34,420 bases of DNA. It comes from Hungateiclostridiaceae bacterium UBA1305. Lineage in GTDB: Bacteria > Bacillota > Clostridia > Acetivibrionales > DTU013. The notes under the pieces are model-generated. The model saw only the letters and a list, made by a program, of their open reading frames with translations, did no database searches and was not told where the DNA came from. The first letter of the stretch is position 1, and each line of letters starts with the position of its first letter. Shown in pieces: positions 14,340 to 21,983 of the stretch. Where the stretch lies: assembly GCA_002307275.1 (NCBI GenBank), contig DBTX01000065.1, positions 1-34,420 of the forward strand, given 5' to 3'. The translations under genes and the position numbers were made by a program.

Positions 14340-14608
14340 ACACATTTCCAACACACGGCGTGCGTCGAACTTGTGGAATAGGTAAATATAAGTTTTTCGC
14401 ATACTGCAAATAAAATAATGACAGGCTGCCCGTCAACCAGAATTTTTTATCTTGCCCCGGAAGGAATACTAGATGCATAAAGTCCTGTTAGCAGGGATTA
14501 TTCCACTTATAAAAACTAAAGCCAGCGCCGCATTAAAAAATAATTACGACGATGGCTTATATAAATTATTAAATTATGATTTTTCACAGTTTCGAGACAG
14601 ATGCTTAT

Positions 14609-15061
14609 TTACTTCTTATCTTGAAATCTTTCCTTTATTCTTTCTTCAGCTTTTTGTTGTGCTTCATTATCAGATATAGCCGGTGTTATTTCAAATTTGC
14701 CGATAACCGTTTTTCCATCACTTTCATATAAATTTATAACCCTTTTTTCCTGCTTGGCTTGTTTTGCTAATGCTTCTGCTGGAGATTTTGGCATATTTTC
14801 ATCTAAATCAGATTTGCGAACATATCCTACTATATTGTCTACACCTGTTGCTAAAACTAATTCTGGCCAATCTTTAAAAGAAGAAACATCTGCAGATGAC
14901 CCATATTTTTCGTCGTATACATTCTTTGGAAATTCTTTTGTCTTCCCTTTGTCTGCAGAATTCCCATCACCAACAGCAGCATAAACAGAAATTCCCATGA
15001 GAAGCCCAACCAAAGCAAAAGCTATAAAAGATGATTGCTTTAACAAAGATTTTAATCGCAT
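14609..15061 (-). CDS. Secreted or membrane-anchored protein, unknown
   Basis: 150 residues from ATG 15061, chosen because AAGGAGGG is eight bases upstream; the longer frame to 15094 has no SD. The N-terminus is a signal peptide or anchor (FIAFALVGLLMGISVYA). The mature part is hydrophilic, with DWPELVLATGVDNIVGYVRK and INLYESDGKTVIGKFEI, patterns I associate with small exported Bacillota proteins of unknown function sometimes found near M56/BlaR1 peptidases. The C-terminus is a charged helix. It lies 34 bp after the other secreted-protein gene on the same strand, so both are probably one operon. No terminator is evident after it. Confidence 0.68.
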   Translation of the reverse strand: MRLKSLLKQSSFIAFALVGLLMGISVYAAVGDGNSADKGKTKEFPKNVYDEKYGSSADVSSFKDWPELVLATGVDNIVGYVRKSDLDENMPKSPAEALAKQAKQEKRVINLYESDGKTVIGKFEITPAISDNEAQQKAEERIKERFQDKK

Positions 15062-15095
15062 TATATTTCCCTCCTTATTAGGTAATACTGACATA

Positions 15096-15506
15096 TTAGT
15101 TTTGATAATAAAGAACTGGGCTTATGAACGAATCGCATGTTGTATAATCTGTTCCATTATAAGCGCCCACTCTTCCGCCGGCTTTGTAGTAGCCACTTAC
15201 ATAGACATAATCCCCAAGTGTCACTTGATACCAAGCGGAGCTGCTGTTATATTTCCATGACGATGCTTTATATAAAGTATTGTCTTTAAACAGCCATGAT
15301 TGGGCCCCCATGTAGCCTGATGGTACATTATTACCGTTGTCCTCATACATACATGTGTCAGCTTCTACTCCGGTACCCTGCCCATATTCTGTACACGAGG
15401 AGTACATCCCATAATAGTGTCCTAACACCGGCTGCTGATAAAATCCATCAATACTTTTTGTATTCTGATATGCAAATGCTGACATTGCGCCAACACTTAG
15501 GCCCAC
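15096..15506 (-). CDS. Secreted Tyr/Gly/Ser-rich protein, N-terminus possibly damaged
   Basis: 136 residues from GTG 15506. The first dozen (VGLSVGAMSAFA) look like the hydrophobic core and cleavage site of a signal peptide, but the usual basic N-region is missing. Continuing upstream in frame gives QGIRY and then TAG, directly preceded by ATG. Either the true start was lost by a nonsense mutation or GTG is used with a weak SD (AAGG). The mature chain is rich in Tyr, Gly and Ser with four Cys, beta-rich (WYQVTLGDYVYVSGYYKAGG), without recognisable motifs. It forms a likely operon with the gene 34 bp downstream. Role unknown. Confidence 0.6.
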   Translation of the reverse strand: MGLSVGAMSAFAYQNTKSIDGFYQQPVLGHYYGMYSSCTEYGQGTGVEADTCMYEDNGNNVPSGYMGAQSWLFKDNTLYKASSWKYNSSSAWYQVTLGDYVYVSGYYKAGGRVGAYNGTDYTTCDSFISPVLYYQN

Positions 15507-15575
15507 GTATCTAATACCTTGCTACATTCAAGGATATACCGATTGCGAAATGTTTTTGCACTCGGGTTATGAGAT

Positions 15576-16124
15576 TTAAAGAATATATTGTCTTATCTCG
15601 GCTGGTATGCATCTAATTTTCTTTCGGGCCAATTCTTCGGGTGATTCCTTAAATCCCGAATTGATCCAGTCTTTCGTCATATAAACCGCGCCGGTGACAT
15701 AAAACTGAGTCTCAAAAAGCATATCATCCGATACTGCTTTTCCTATCTGCTGTTTTAGTTGTTTAGTCGTCGCATTTACGCTATTTGAGTAATATAAATT
15801 AAAAAATGAGTTCTGCCCCTCAACATTAATAATTTTCTTATAGAAGTCGCTGTTGCTTTTGAAGTGATTGGCTATCTGTGTATAACGATATACGGAATCT
15901 TTTTGACTAAAATTGGGCATCATTTTGAGCAACTCATTGGCAAACCTGAGAAAAAACCACCATGCTAAATCATATTTATCTTCAAAATGGCGGTAAAAGG
16001 TTGTCCGCGATAAGCCGCACCGATTAAGGATGTCGTTAACTGAAATACTTTCAAATGACTGTTCATTTAATAACGTGTACAGGGAGAACATCAGCATTTC
16101 TTCTGAGTTTTCGCTTGTTTTCAT
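15576..16124 (-). CDS. TetR/AcrR family transcriptional regulator
   Basis: 182 residues from ATG 16124 (MKTSENSEEML). GGAAGGTG lies six bases upstream, and the same start context is conserved in the inverted copy at 19777, so the 24-residue extension to 16196 is not likely. The HTH is SFESISVNDILNRCGLSRTT then FYRHFEDKYDLAWW, the classic TetR N-terminal domain at about residues 20-65. The C-terminal part (EGQNSFFNLYYSN onward) resembles the DhaS-like group. It probably controls the divergent dehydratase gene and itself. Its leader has the palindrome GTAACA-N12-TGTTAC, 45 bp before the start, found again in the copy near the MFS gene. Confidence 0.9.
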   Translation of the reverse strand: MKTSENSEEMLMFSLYTLLNEQSFESISVNDILNRCGLSRTTFYRHFEDKYDLAWWFFLRFANELLKMMPNFSQKDSVYRYTQIANHFKSNSDFYKKIINVEGQNSFFNLYYSNSVNATTKQLKQQIGKAVSDDMLFETQFYVTGAVYMTKDWINSGFKESPEELARKKIRCIPAEIRQYIL

Positions 16125-16264
16125 TTCAGGCACCTTCCAGTTGGTTAATCGGGCTACGTTGTTAAAACGTAACATTTCCTGCATCCTGTTACACATTTAA
16201 AACAATTCATATGTTTTATAACTTGTAAACGAATTTTAACATTAATATTATAAAAAGTAAAGGT
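16110..16264 (-). repeat. Inverted repeat, left copy: tetR leader and first codons
   Basis: Reverse-complemented, this segment matches 19639-19795 over about 155 bp, with roughly 20 differences and one 1-base gap by eye. It covers the tetR leader, its SD, the ATG and the first codons (MKTS). The two copies point outward from the 3.4-kb catabolic segment. Confidence 0.85.
16169..16192. promoter_or_regulatory. Candidate TetR operator, left
   Basis: GTAACA-N12-TGTTAC, perfect 6-bp arms, in the tetR leader. Arms and spacing are the same in the copy at 19710-19733 while two central bases differ, as expected for a kept binding site. Suggests autoregulation. Confidence 0.5.
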
Positions 16265-16265
16265 T

Positions 16266-16330
16266 GTAATACATATTTTAATTGACAAAACGAAAGGATG
16301 CGTAATATGAAATACGGAAATACGTATTAC
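16266..16330 (+). promoter_or_regulatory. Promoter/operator region for the dehydratase locus
   Basis: TTGACA (16282-16287) with ATATGA 17 bp, or TAATAT 15 bp, downstream. GTAATAC (16266-16272) is inverted as GTATTAC (16324-16330), which overlaps the perfect palindrome AATACGTATT (16319-16328), so the promoter is flanked by matching half-sites. It would transcribe the pseudogene and then the intact dehydratase gene. Confidence 0.45.
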
Positions 16331-16368
16331 AAATTATTTCATTAAATTACATTAAGAAGTATTGCGTA

Positions 16369-16665
16369 ATGAAAATTCAAAAAATTGAGGTGATGTGTTG
16401 TGTAAGCAAGCTCAACAACCGATAGGGTGTCGTATATATACTGGCGAAAAGATCTACGGGGACGTAGAAACCCCTTGCATATGGAAGATTACTATAGCGG
16501 CTTTTTGTATCCTTCGGGAATTGGACTGGTCAATTATTGGAATGGCACCACTCTACAACGTGGTGATTTGAGGAAAGCTTTTTAGGGAGACGGTTCGGGG
16601 CAAAACGGCGGACCGGTCACATACGCTGGCATCAGCGCCATAGAACTTACACTATTAATTATTGG
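16369..16665 (+). pseudogene. Enolase-superfamily dehydratase pseudogene (N-terminal part)
   Basis: ATG 16369 opens MKIQKIEVM, matching MKIKKIDIM of the intact gene at 16685. After a frame shift come QPIGCRIYTGEKIYGD (intact gene: RPIGCRIYTDEGIYGD), RELDWSIIGMAPLYN (intact: EFSRIIIGMNALNN) and, after a TGA and another shift, GQNGGPVTYAGISAIEL (intact: GQNGGPVIFSAISAIDI). It therefore covers about the first 100 residues of a paralogue with frameshifts, stops and no C-terminal part. The functional copy starts 20 bp later with its own SD. It is too diverged to be a very recent tandem duplicate. Confidence 0.85.
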
Positions 16666-16684
16666 GTAAAAAGGAGTAGAAATT

Positions 16685-17863
16685 ATGAAGATAAAAAAAA
16701 TAGATATTATGCAACTGGAACACTTAAATGATGAACAAGCTTCCCGCCCCATCGGATGCCGCATATACACCGATGAAGGGATCTACGGCGACGGGGAGGC
16801 AGCCCTCGCGTATGGATGTGCCTCTGACGCAGCGTTTGGCCAGCTTAAGGAATTCTCCAGAATCATAATCGGAATGAACGCTTTAAATAACGAACAGATC
16901 TGGGATAAACTTTACAAGAGTACTTTTTGGGGACAAAACGGAGGGCCGGTTATCTTCTCCGCAATTAGCGCTATTGACATCGCGTTATGGGATATTAAGG
17001 GAAAATTCTTTAACGCGCCGATCCATGCACTATTGGGTGGCAAGCGCAGAAACACCCTTCGGGCTTATGCCAGCCAGCTTCAGTTCGGCTGGGGACATGA
17101 AAAAAAAGATAAATTATCATTTTGCTTTACTGCGGACCAATTTGCTCAGGTCACAAAGGATGCCATTGCAGACGGCTTTGATGCAATCAAAATTGATTAT
17201 ATAATGACGGGTTCTGAATTAGACAGATCAAGTATTGCAAGCGAAAAATGGCTAAGTCAGGTGGAAGATTGCATTGCCGCAACTAGGGAAGCTGCAGGAC
17301 CAAATGTTGACATTATTCTTGAGAACCATTCCATGACTACGGTACTGCCAGGGGTGGAGGTAGGCAGACGAGCGGAAAAATATAAAATATTCTATTATGA
17401 AGAGGTTTGTACCCCAGAGCCCAAGCTGATGAAATATGTCCATGAGAATGTTAAGATTCCTATAGCAAGCGGTGAACGTATATATACGCGGTGGCAATAC
17501 CGCCCTTATCTTGAAGACATGTCTTTGCAAGTGATTCAACCCGATTTAGGTACTTGCGGCGGGTTTACCGAAACCAAGAAAATTTGTGATATGGCCTATA
17601 CATATGACATCGCGGTTCAGCTGCATACCTGCCATACGTCCTTGTCAACCGCGGCTGCTCTTCATTTAGAAGCGGTAATTCCAAACTTTTTAATTCATGA
17701 GGATAACGACCACGGAACTTTACATCCCCGAACCTACGATAGCTATTGCACCGTAAATTATCTTCCCGTCAGCGGTTATTTTACTGTACCGGACCTTCCT
17801 GGGTTAGGAACTGAATGGAGCGAAGAAACCATGGCCACCTCAACCATTGTCACTATTTCATAG
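16685..17863 (+). CDS. Enolase-superfamily sugar-acid dehydratase (mandelate racemase/muconate lactonizing type)
   Basis: 392 residues, normal length. N-terminal capping domain (1-120, with GQNGGPVIFSAISAIDIAL and LLGGKRR) followed by the barrel. Active-site residues visible: Lys169 in IKIDY, Glu213-Asn-His215 where the first metal ligand is usually Asp, Glu239/Glu240 in YYEEVCTPE, Glu264 in SGERIYTR, and His314 in QLHTCH. These fit the acid-sugar dehydratase branch (galactonate, mannonate and relatives), which abstracts the proton alpha to a carboxylate with Mg2+. The exact sugar acid cannot be read. SD AAGGAG lies before ATG 16685. It is divergent from tetR and converges on an MFS anion-symporter gene that probably imports the substrate. 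A strong terminator follows. Confidence 0.9.
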   Translation: MKIKKIDIMQLEHLNDEQASRPIGCRIYTDEGIYGDGEAALAYGCASDAAFGQLKEFSRIIIGMNALNNEQIWDKLYKSTFWGQNGGPVIFSAISAIDIALWDIKGKFFNAPIHALLGGKRRNTLRAYASQLQFGWGHEKKDKLSFCFTADQFAQVTKDAIADGFDAIKIDYIMTGSELDRSSIASEKWLSQVEDCIAATREAAGPNVDIILENHSMTTVLPGVEVGRRAEKYKIFYYEEVCTPEPKLMKYVHENVKIPIASGERIYTRWQYRPYLEDMSLQVIQPDLGTCGGFTETKKICDMAYTYDIAVQLHTCHTSLSTAAALHLEAVIPNFLIHEDNDHGTLHPRTYDSYCTVNYLPVSGYFTVPDLPGLGTEWSEETMATSTIVTIS

Positions 17864-17884
17864 TAAAACAGCCAGCTTAGGCAT

Positions 17885-17917
17885 AAAAAGATAGTGGCAA
17901 TCCGCCACTATCTTTTT
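17885..17917. terminator. Bidirectional terminator after the dehydratase gene
   Basis: Perfect 14-bp stem AAAAAGATAGTGGC / GCCACTATCTTTTT with loop AATCC, 22 bp past the stop codon. It can also stop minus-strand transcripts coming from the MFS gene and the enolase remnant. Confidence 0.88.
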
Positions 17918-17965
17918 ACAGTATGTATATTACAGGGAGTAGACGTTGAAATTGGCTTTCACATG

Positions 17966-18146
17966 CTACTTGACAGTTTCTATCTGGGCTTCTTTGAGCG
18001 TCTTTTCCGAGAGCTCGTTGGCCAATACCGGGCAATTCTGGGATGTCGAAATAGCCGTTCAGCAGCTTATAGCCGCAGATATACATCGTGTGGGCATCTG
18101 GGATGGTATCGGCCGTATGGTGCTCATGGAGGATAAAGTTTATTAC
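17966..18146 (-). pseudogene. Enolase-superfamily C-terminal remnant
   Basis: Minus strand. It reads NFILHEHHTADTIPDAHTMY, then KLLNGYFDIPELPGIGQ and, after a one-base shift, ELSEKTLKEAQIETVK and stop. The intact dehydratase ends NFLIHED ... GYFTVPDLPGLG ... WSEETM, so this is the last 60 residues of another family member, of a different subgroup. It starts 28 bp past the MFS stop on the same strand, as if an MFS-dehydratase operon lost all but the dehydratase tail. Frames on the plus strand here (17894-18155) are artefacts. Confidence 0.82.
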
Positions 18147-18173
18147 AATAACTGAAAATATATATCTTAAATA

Positions 18174-19490
18174 TTAATCCTTGATGTGCTGCTCAAACTT
18201 CTTCATTTTCTTGAAGTCGAGGGTCATGATTAATACGACGGAAACGAGAATGACAGTCGCCATGAAGATAAACACTCCTGTATTTCCCATACTTTGGGCA
18301 ACTATGCCGCTGAACATATTTCCAATATAGCCGCCTGCTGCGGAACAGGAATTGATGAATGCCATGGAGACAGCCATGGTTCCAGGCGCGAGGAACGCCG
18401 CAGGCATTGTCCAATACGGTCCGGTCCAGCTGGCGCCACCTATTCCAGTGAGTGCAAGCATTATGCATTTAAAGGTTATTCCGCCAACAGGTAGAAGGAT
18501 CAGCATGAAGGACACCGAAAAAAGCAGCAACGGAAGAATAGCGTGCCATTTTCTTTCACCGGTCTTATCCGAATGCTTGCCTACGATAAGTAAGGCAAAG
18601 AAAGAACATATTGTAGGGATCATCATTATATACCCGATTGCGGTAGGGGAAAGGCCTGATGCAAACCCCTTCAGAAGCACCGGCATCCACATGCCTGAAG
18701 TCTGTGCCGCGATCTGCGCAAACATATAGATCATGGCAATTTTCCAGAGCATGCCGTTTGTGATTATCTTTACAAAACCTACTTTGGTGGTAGAAGTCTG
18801 GGAAGCCTGAAGAGCCCTCTCGTCTTCAAGGTCCGCGTTAACAATTTCCTTTTCTCTGTCGGTCAGCCACTTGCACTCATTCGGGCTATCCTTCATGATA
18901 ATAAAACCGAACAGTGCGAAGATCGCGGGGATCACACCTTCAATGACAAACAGCCATCTCCAGCCCGCATGCCCAGCCCAGTGCGTGTATTGTATGATAT
19001 AACCAGCGACGGGGGACATTACTAAACCCCCTACAGTTGCGACAGCAAAAAATATACTAGTAACAATCGCTCTTTCTCTGCTTGGAAAATACAATGTAAA
19101 CCAGTACATCATACCGGGGAAAAATCCTGCTTCAGCTACTCCAAGCAAAAAGCGGATCATGGCAACCTGCGGCCCCGTTTTGGCAAAAAATGTGCAGGCG
19201 GTAATTAAGCCCCATGCGCAGGCAATAATAGGGATTATTTTACTGGCGCCGACTTTTTTCAGAATCATGTTACTCGGTATCTGGAAAATCAGATAGGAAA
19301 TAAAGAATGCCGAGGTTATAGTTCCGAAAGCCAGTGCAGAAATACCGAGATCATGATTCATCGTAAGCGCCGCGAAAGAGACGTTAGCACGGTCAGTCCC
19401 GTTGAAAAAAAAGAGCAGACATGCAAATGGCATAATAGCCCATCTGATTTTATTATATAATCGTTTCTTTTCTACTGCTGTTGCGTTCAT
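18174..19490 (-). CDS. MFS transporter, anion:cation symporter (ACS) family
   Basis: 438 residues from ATG 19490 (MNATAVEKKRLYNKIRW), with AAGGGAG upstream; the longer frame to 19514 overlaps the SD. Twelve membrane segments. Family landmarks: FFNGTDRANVSFAAL in TM1, IPSNMILKKVGASK, FLLGVAEAGFFPGMMYW and FPSRERA, plus GWRWLFVIEGVIPAIFAL. These are hallmarks of the ACS group (ExuT, GudP, GarP, RhmT), proton symporters for hexuronates, aldarates and other sugar acids. With a neighbouring acid-sugar dehydratase gene, the most likely substrate is a sugar acid. Its upstream region contains the inverted copy of the tetR leader, so it was probably controlled by a TetR regulator. Confidence 0.92.
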   Translation of the reverse strand: MNATAVEKKRLYNKIRWAIMPFACLLFFFNGTDRANVSFAALTMNHDLGISALAFGTITSAFFISYLIFQIPSNMILKKVGASKIIPIIACAWGLITACTFFAKTGPQVAMIRFLLGVAEAGFFPGMMYWFTLYFPSRERAIVTSIFFAVATVGGLVMSPVAGYIIQYTHWAGHAGWRWLFVIEGVIPAIFALFGFIIMKDSPNECKWLTDREKEIVNADLEDERALQASQTSTTKVGFVKIITNGMLWKIAMIYMFAQIAAQTSGMWMPVLLKGFASGLSPTAIGYIMMIPTICSFFALLIVGKHSDKTGERKWHAILPLLLFSVSFMLILLPVGGITFKCIMLALTGIGGASWTGPYWTMPAAFLAPGTMAVSMAFINSCSAAGGYIGNMFSGIVAQSMGNTGVFIFMATVILVSVVLIMTLDFKKMKKFEQHIKD

Positions 19491-19638
19491 TTGACGATTC
19501 TCCCTTCTCCTCAAAAAAATACTTAAAAATTATTGCCATTCTTTTCGTTTTAATCCCGATGTGTTTATACTTTTTCTGTTTTTTCAAGCAGCCCTCCTCA
19601 TAAAAATTTTTCAAATCATCAAACTGCCAAGCCCACTA

Positions 19639-19795
19639 GCCTTTACTTTTCATGATATTAATGTTGCAATTCGTTTACAAGTTATAAAACATCTGAATTG
19701 TTTTAAATATGTAACAGGATGCACCAAATGTTACGTTTTGACAACGCAGCCGATTAACCAATCGGAGGTTGCATGAAATGAAAACAAGCGATAAT
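19639..19795 (+). repeat. Inverted repeat, right copy: tetR leader and first codons
   Basis: Mirror of 16110-16264. Long identical runs include ATTCGTTTACAAGTTATAAA (19668-19687) and the stretch from GAATTG to GGATGCA. It lies upstream of, and divergent from, the MFS gene. Confidence 0.85.
19710..19733. promoter_or_regulatory. Candidate TetR operator, right
   Basis: GTAACA-N12-TGTTAC with the same arms and spacing as 16169-16192. If the tetR product binds it, the regulator at 15576-16124 could still act next to the MFS gene although the local tetR copy is gone. Confidence 0.5.
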
Positions 19796-19800
19796 TCCAA
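19777..19800 (+). pseudogene. tetR 5' remnant
   Basis: ATG 19777 with CGGAGG upstream starts MKTSDNSK, matching MKTSENSE of tetR. After these eight codons similarity to the regulator ends and the frame closes within about 30 codons. From 19801 to 19973 no gene is evident; a 22-codon minus-strand frame (19877-19945) with GGAG before its ATG is too short to call. Confidence 0.65.
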
Positions 19801-19973
19801 AATCAAGACACAGCACACATGCTATATTTCCTCCCTACTTGTAATTTCTTCATTCACATACATGCAAACGCCTGATTTATAAGTATTTGATTAACTCATG
19901 GTACAGCTCCCTGTGGATACTAAGCTCAAAATCCGTCCAACTCATATCTTACATCTCCGAATCGGGCAAAAAA

Positions 19974-20017
19974 ATAGCCGCCTTGCAGATTTGATCTGCT
20001 AACTGCAAGGCGGCTAT
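19974..20017 (-). terminator. Hairpin with minus-strand T-run
   Basis: Perfect 15-bp stem ATAGCCGCCTTGCAG / CTGCAAGGCGGCTAT with a 14-nt loop, followed on the minus strand by seven T's. No minus-strand gene lies just upstream of it. Confidence 0.6.
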
Positions 20018-20025
20018 CTATGAAG

Positions 20026-20068
20026 AAAAAGCAGCACCGATTTTGGAGAGAAATCGGTGCTGCTTTTT
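20026..20068. terminator. Strong bidirectional hairpin
   Basis: Perfect 18-bp stem AAAAAGCAGCACCGATTT / AAATCGGTGCTGCTTTTT with a 7-nt loop TGGAGAG. Flanked by A- and T-runs, so it can stop transcription in both directions. It lies 8 bp from the previous hairpin, insulating the LuxR regulator promoter from the catabolic locus. Confidence 0.75.
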
Positions 20069-20126
20069 CCATTTTTGATATTGGAGGAGTCTGAAGGGTA
20101 AAACAACTAATTTATTACAGCTATTC

Positions 20127-20155
20127 TTGCAATATATCAACATGTACAATATAAT
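20127..20155 (+). promoter_or_regulatory. Promoter of the membrane LuxR-type regulator
   Basis: TTGCAA (20127-20132), 17-bp spacer, TATAAT (20150-20155), about 70 bp before the ATG at 20226. Confidence 0.65.
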
Positions 20156-20225
20156 AGTGGTAATATTTCCTACTAGTTGAATCTTCCTGTTGCGTTCTAT
20201 TTCAAGAGGCAAGGCAGGTGTAAGA

Positions 20226-21899
20226 ATGAAATCCTTCATTGGAAAGGGTGTTGTTTCCACGCTCAGGCAGGAATGGCTGGGGCTTGTCTGTGCATTTACC
20301 TGGTTTTTTTGCTCCATGATTAATTATTATGAGCCTTTCTTTTCAGGTACCTGGCCAGTTTTGCTCTTTATTCTCCTGTTGTGCCTTGGACTTGCCGTAT
20401 CTGCAGTCCTTTTGGAAAAGCGGCCGGTATGGACGGGCAAAATTCTCACGGTTTCCACTATTGCGGGTGCAATATGCACAGGACTGATCCCATTTATGCC
20501 TTTTACCCTTGCTGTCGTCATCTTCTGGCTTTCGGCGCTAATAATGGCACCATTGCTGTGCCGCCGGTTATACGGTATTCTGATGACAACGAAAGACGGT
20601 ATACGGATCCGTTCTTACATTTCAACCGTATCAGCCACCATCGTTATACAAATGATTTGGGCGCTGCTTCCCCTTCCCTATAGTATCAAATTCCCTGTTT
20701 TATCGGTGTTCGCACTATTGGGCTTATACGGTTCGGCGGCATGTTTACCGGAGTTTAAGCGCAAGCCGCTTCCCGGGCTTGAAATAATAAAGTTCCGTTC
20801 CAGACAACTCCTGCTTATCGTTGTATTAATTCTGCTAGTACTATTAAACCTGTTTAATACAATTATACATACTTATGTGTTAAATGGTGCCTTTGGACAA
20901 AGCGATCTTTTTTCTCTGGTGACTTGGGGGATCGTGCCGCTGTCCTTTCTGTTCTTTGCCTGGTTTGCAGATAAAAGCCGTGAACGGCTTGGTTTTACCG
21001 CAGGTATCGCACTGATCCTCATCGGCTGCTTCGTGGCACTGATGCCGGACGGCAGCGTGCTGGCCCCTCCTCTTTTGCTTCTTGGTGAATTTGGAGGAAC
21101 CATTACAGAGTTCTGCTTTTTAACAATGCCGTTGCTCTTTTTCCCATTTACCAAAAGACCTATCCTGATCGCCGTGTCGGGACTTATTACACACAACCTG
21201 TTATCCTCTGCACTATCCTGGACACAAGACCTCTGGCTGCCGGACATCCTTCTGGGTGAACAGATCAGCCGCCCTCTGATTATTTTTGGCGTAGTCTGTG
21301 CAATATTGCTGTTTCCTCTTGTCTTTTCTCTGTGGGAAAAACAAAGAGACGCTACCTTGATGGCAGCACTGCTTGGATTCAAAAAACAGGCAGAAGAAAA
21401 GACGGATCCTATTTCACCTGAATCCCTGTCATATGAATCAATGCACGTTAATGCCACATTAAATGGAATATCCCCTGAAGGGAATGACTGGACAGCCTCG
21501 CTGGATTTGGTGGAACAAGAACGCAGTATAGCCCTGATGCTATGTGACGGAATGTCACGCACGGACATCGAAAAAAAGCTGAACCTTCCTGCTGCACAGA
21601 TCTCCGTCCATCTGAAGAAAATCCGCACCAAGCTGAGTGAGCAGCCCCCGATCGGGCGTTCTCCCTATGTGCAGAAAGCAGTCAGCCGGTATGGTTTAAC
21701 AGCAAGGGAAGCGGAAGTGTTCCATGAGATGGTGCTGGGACGCTCCAACATGGAGATATGCTCTAATCTGTACATAGAGGAATCGACAGTGAAAAGTCAT
21801 GTGAACAGGATCCTGAAAAAAACAGGGGCAAGCAACAGGGCTGAGTTGATAGCACGTCTTCAAAAAGAAGAAAATGAAACTTCTCTATTGCATAAATAA
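20226..21899 (+). CDS. Multi-pass membrane protein with C-terminal LuxR-type HTH (and a second HTH-like segment)
   Basis: 557 residues from ATG 20226 (AGGTG upstream; the open frame to 20190 has no better start). About the first 390 residues hold roughly twelve hydrophobic segments with MFS-like spacing. The last 60 (about 488-547) are a LuxR/GerE DNA-binding domain: YGLTAREAEVFHEMVLG, ESTVKSHVNRILKKTGASNR. Before it, residues 427-472 (VEQERSIALMLCDGMSRTD then AAQISVHLKKIRTKL) also look like an HTH, perhaps a diverged duplicate. There is no receiver or kinase domain. Such 12-TM LuxR fusions are known in Eggerthellaceae and some Clostridia; signals are mostly unknown. It precedes, on the same strand, a small protein gene and the giant surface protein gene, likely targets by position. 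Confidence 0.85.
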   Translation: MKSFIGKGVVSTLRQEWLGLVCAFTWFFCSMINYYEPFFSGTWPVLLFILLLCLGLAVSAVLLEKRPVWTGKILTVSTIAGAICTGLIPFMPFTLAVVIFWLSALIMAPLLCRRLYGILMTTKDGIRIRSYISTVSATIVIQMIWALLPLPYSIKFPVLSVFALLGLYGSAACLPEFKRKPLPGLEIIKFRSRQLLLIVVLILLVLLNLFNTIIHTYVLNGAFGQSDLFSLVTWGIVPLSFLFFAWFADKSRERLGFTAGIALILIGCFVALMPDGSVLAPPLLLLGEFGGTITEFCFLTMPLLFFPFTKRPILIAVSGLITHNLLSSALSWTQDLWLPDILLGEQISRPLIIFGVVCAILLFPLVFSLWEKQRDATLMAALLGFKKQAEEKTDPISPESLSYESMHVNATLNGISPEGNDWTASLDLVEQERSIALMLCDGMSRTDIEKKLNLPAAQISVHLKKIRTKLSEQPPIGRSPYVQKAVSRYGLTAREAEVFHEMVLGRSNMEICSNLYIEESTVKSHVNRILKKTGASNRAELIARLQKEENETSLLHK

Positions 21900-21952
21900 G
21901 CTTTGATCCTGATTTGAACACATCACAAATATTCAAGAATTCTTAGCAGTTG

Positions 21953-21983
21953 GAACCTGGTTGTTAAGTCGGGTTCTTTTTTT
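21953..21983 (+). terminator. Probable terminator after the LuxR-type gene
   Basis: GAACC (21953-21957) pairs with GGTTC (21972-21976) plus a U-G pair, followed by T8. The stem is short, but the T-run and position 54 bp past the stop support it. In 21984-22206 there is only a short minus-strand frame (22038-22118, ending LKMWQKWLN), perhaps a gene remnant, and no recognisable gene. Confidence 0.5.

Noticed and set aside
14202..14402. Minus-strand 66-residue frame in the att-like region
   Set aside because: Cys-rich, no SD, overlaps repeat blocks; similarity to any family not recognised.
17894..18155. Plus-strand frames of 69-80 residues behind the dehydratase gene
   Set aside because: They are antisense to the enolase C-terminal relic, which explains the region better.
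19453..19587. Minus-strand 44-codon frame (TTG 19587 with GAGGAGGG) overlapping the MFS start
   Set aside because: Very Lys-rich and out of frame with the transporter; could be a leader ORF but composition suggests AT-rich chance sequence.
20018..20317. Minus-strand 99-residue frame opposite the LuxR regulator start
   Set aside because: Reads through an 18-bp hairpin and a good promoter on the other strand; no SD.
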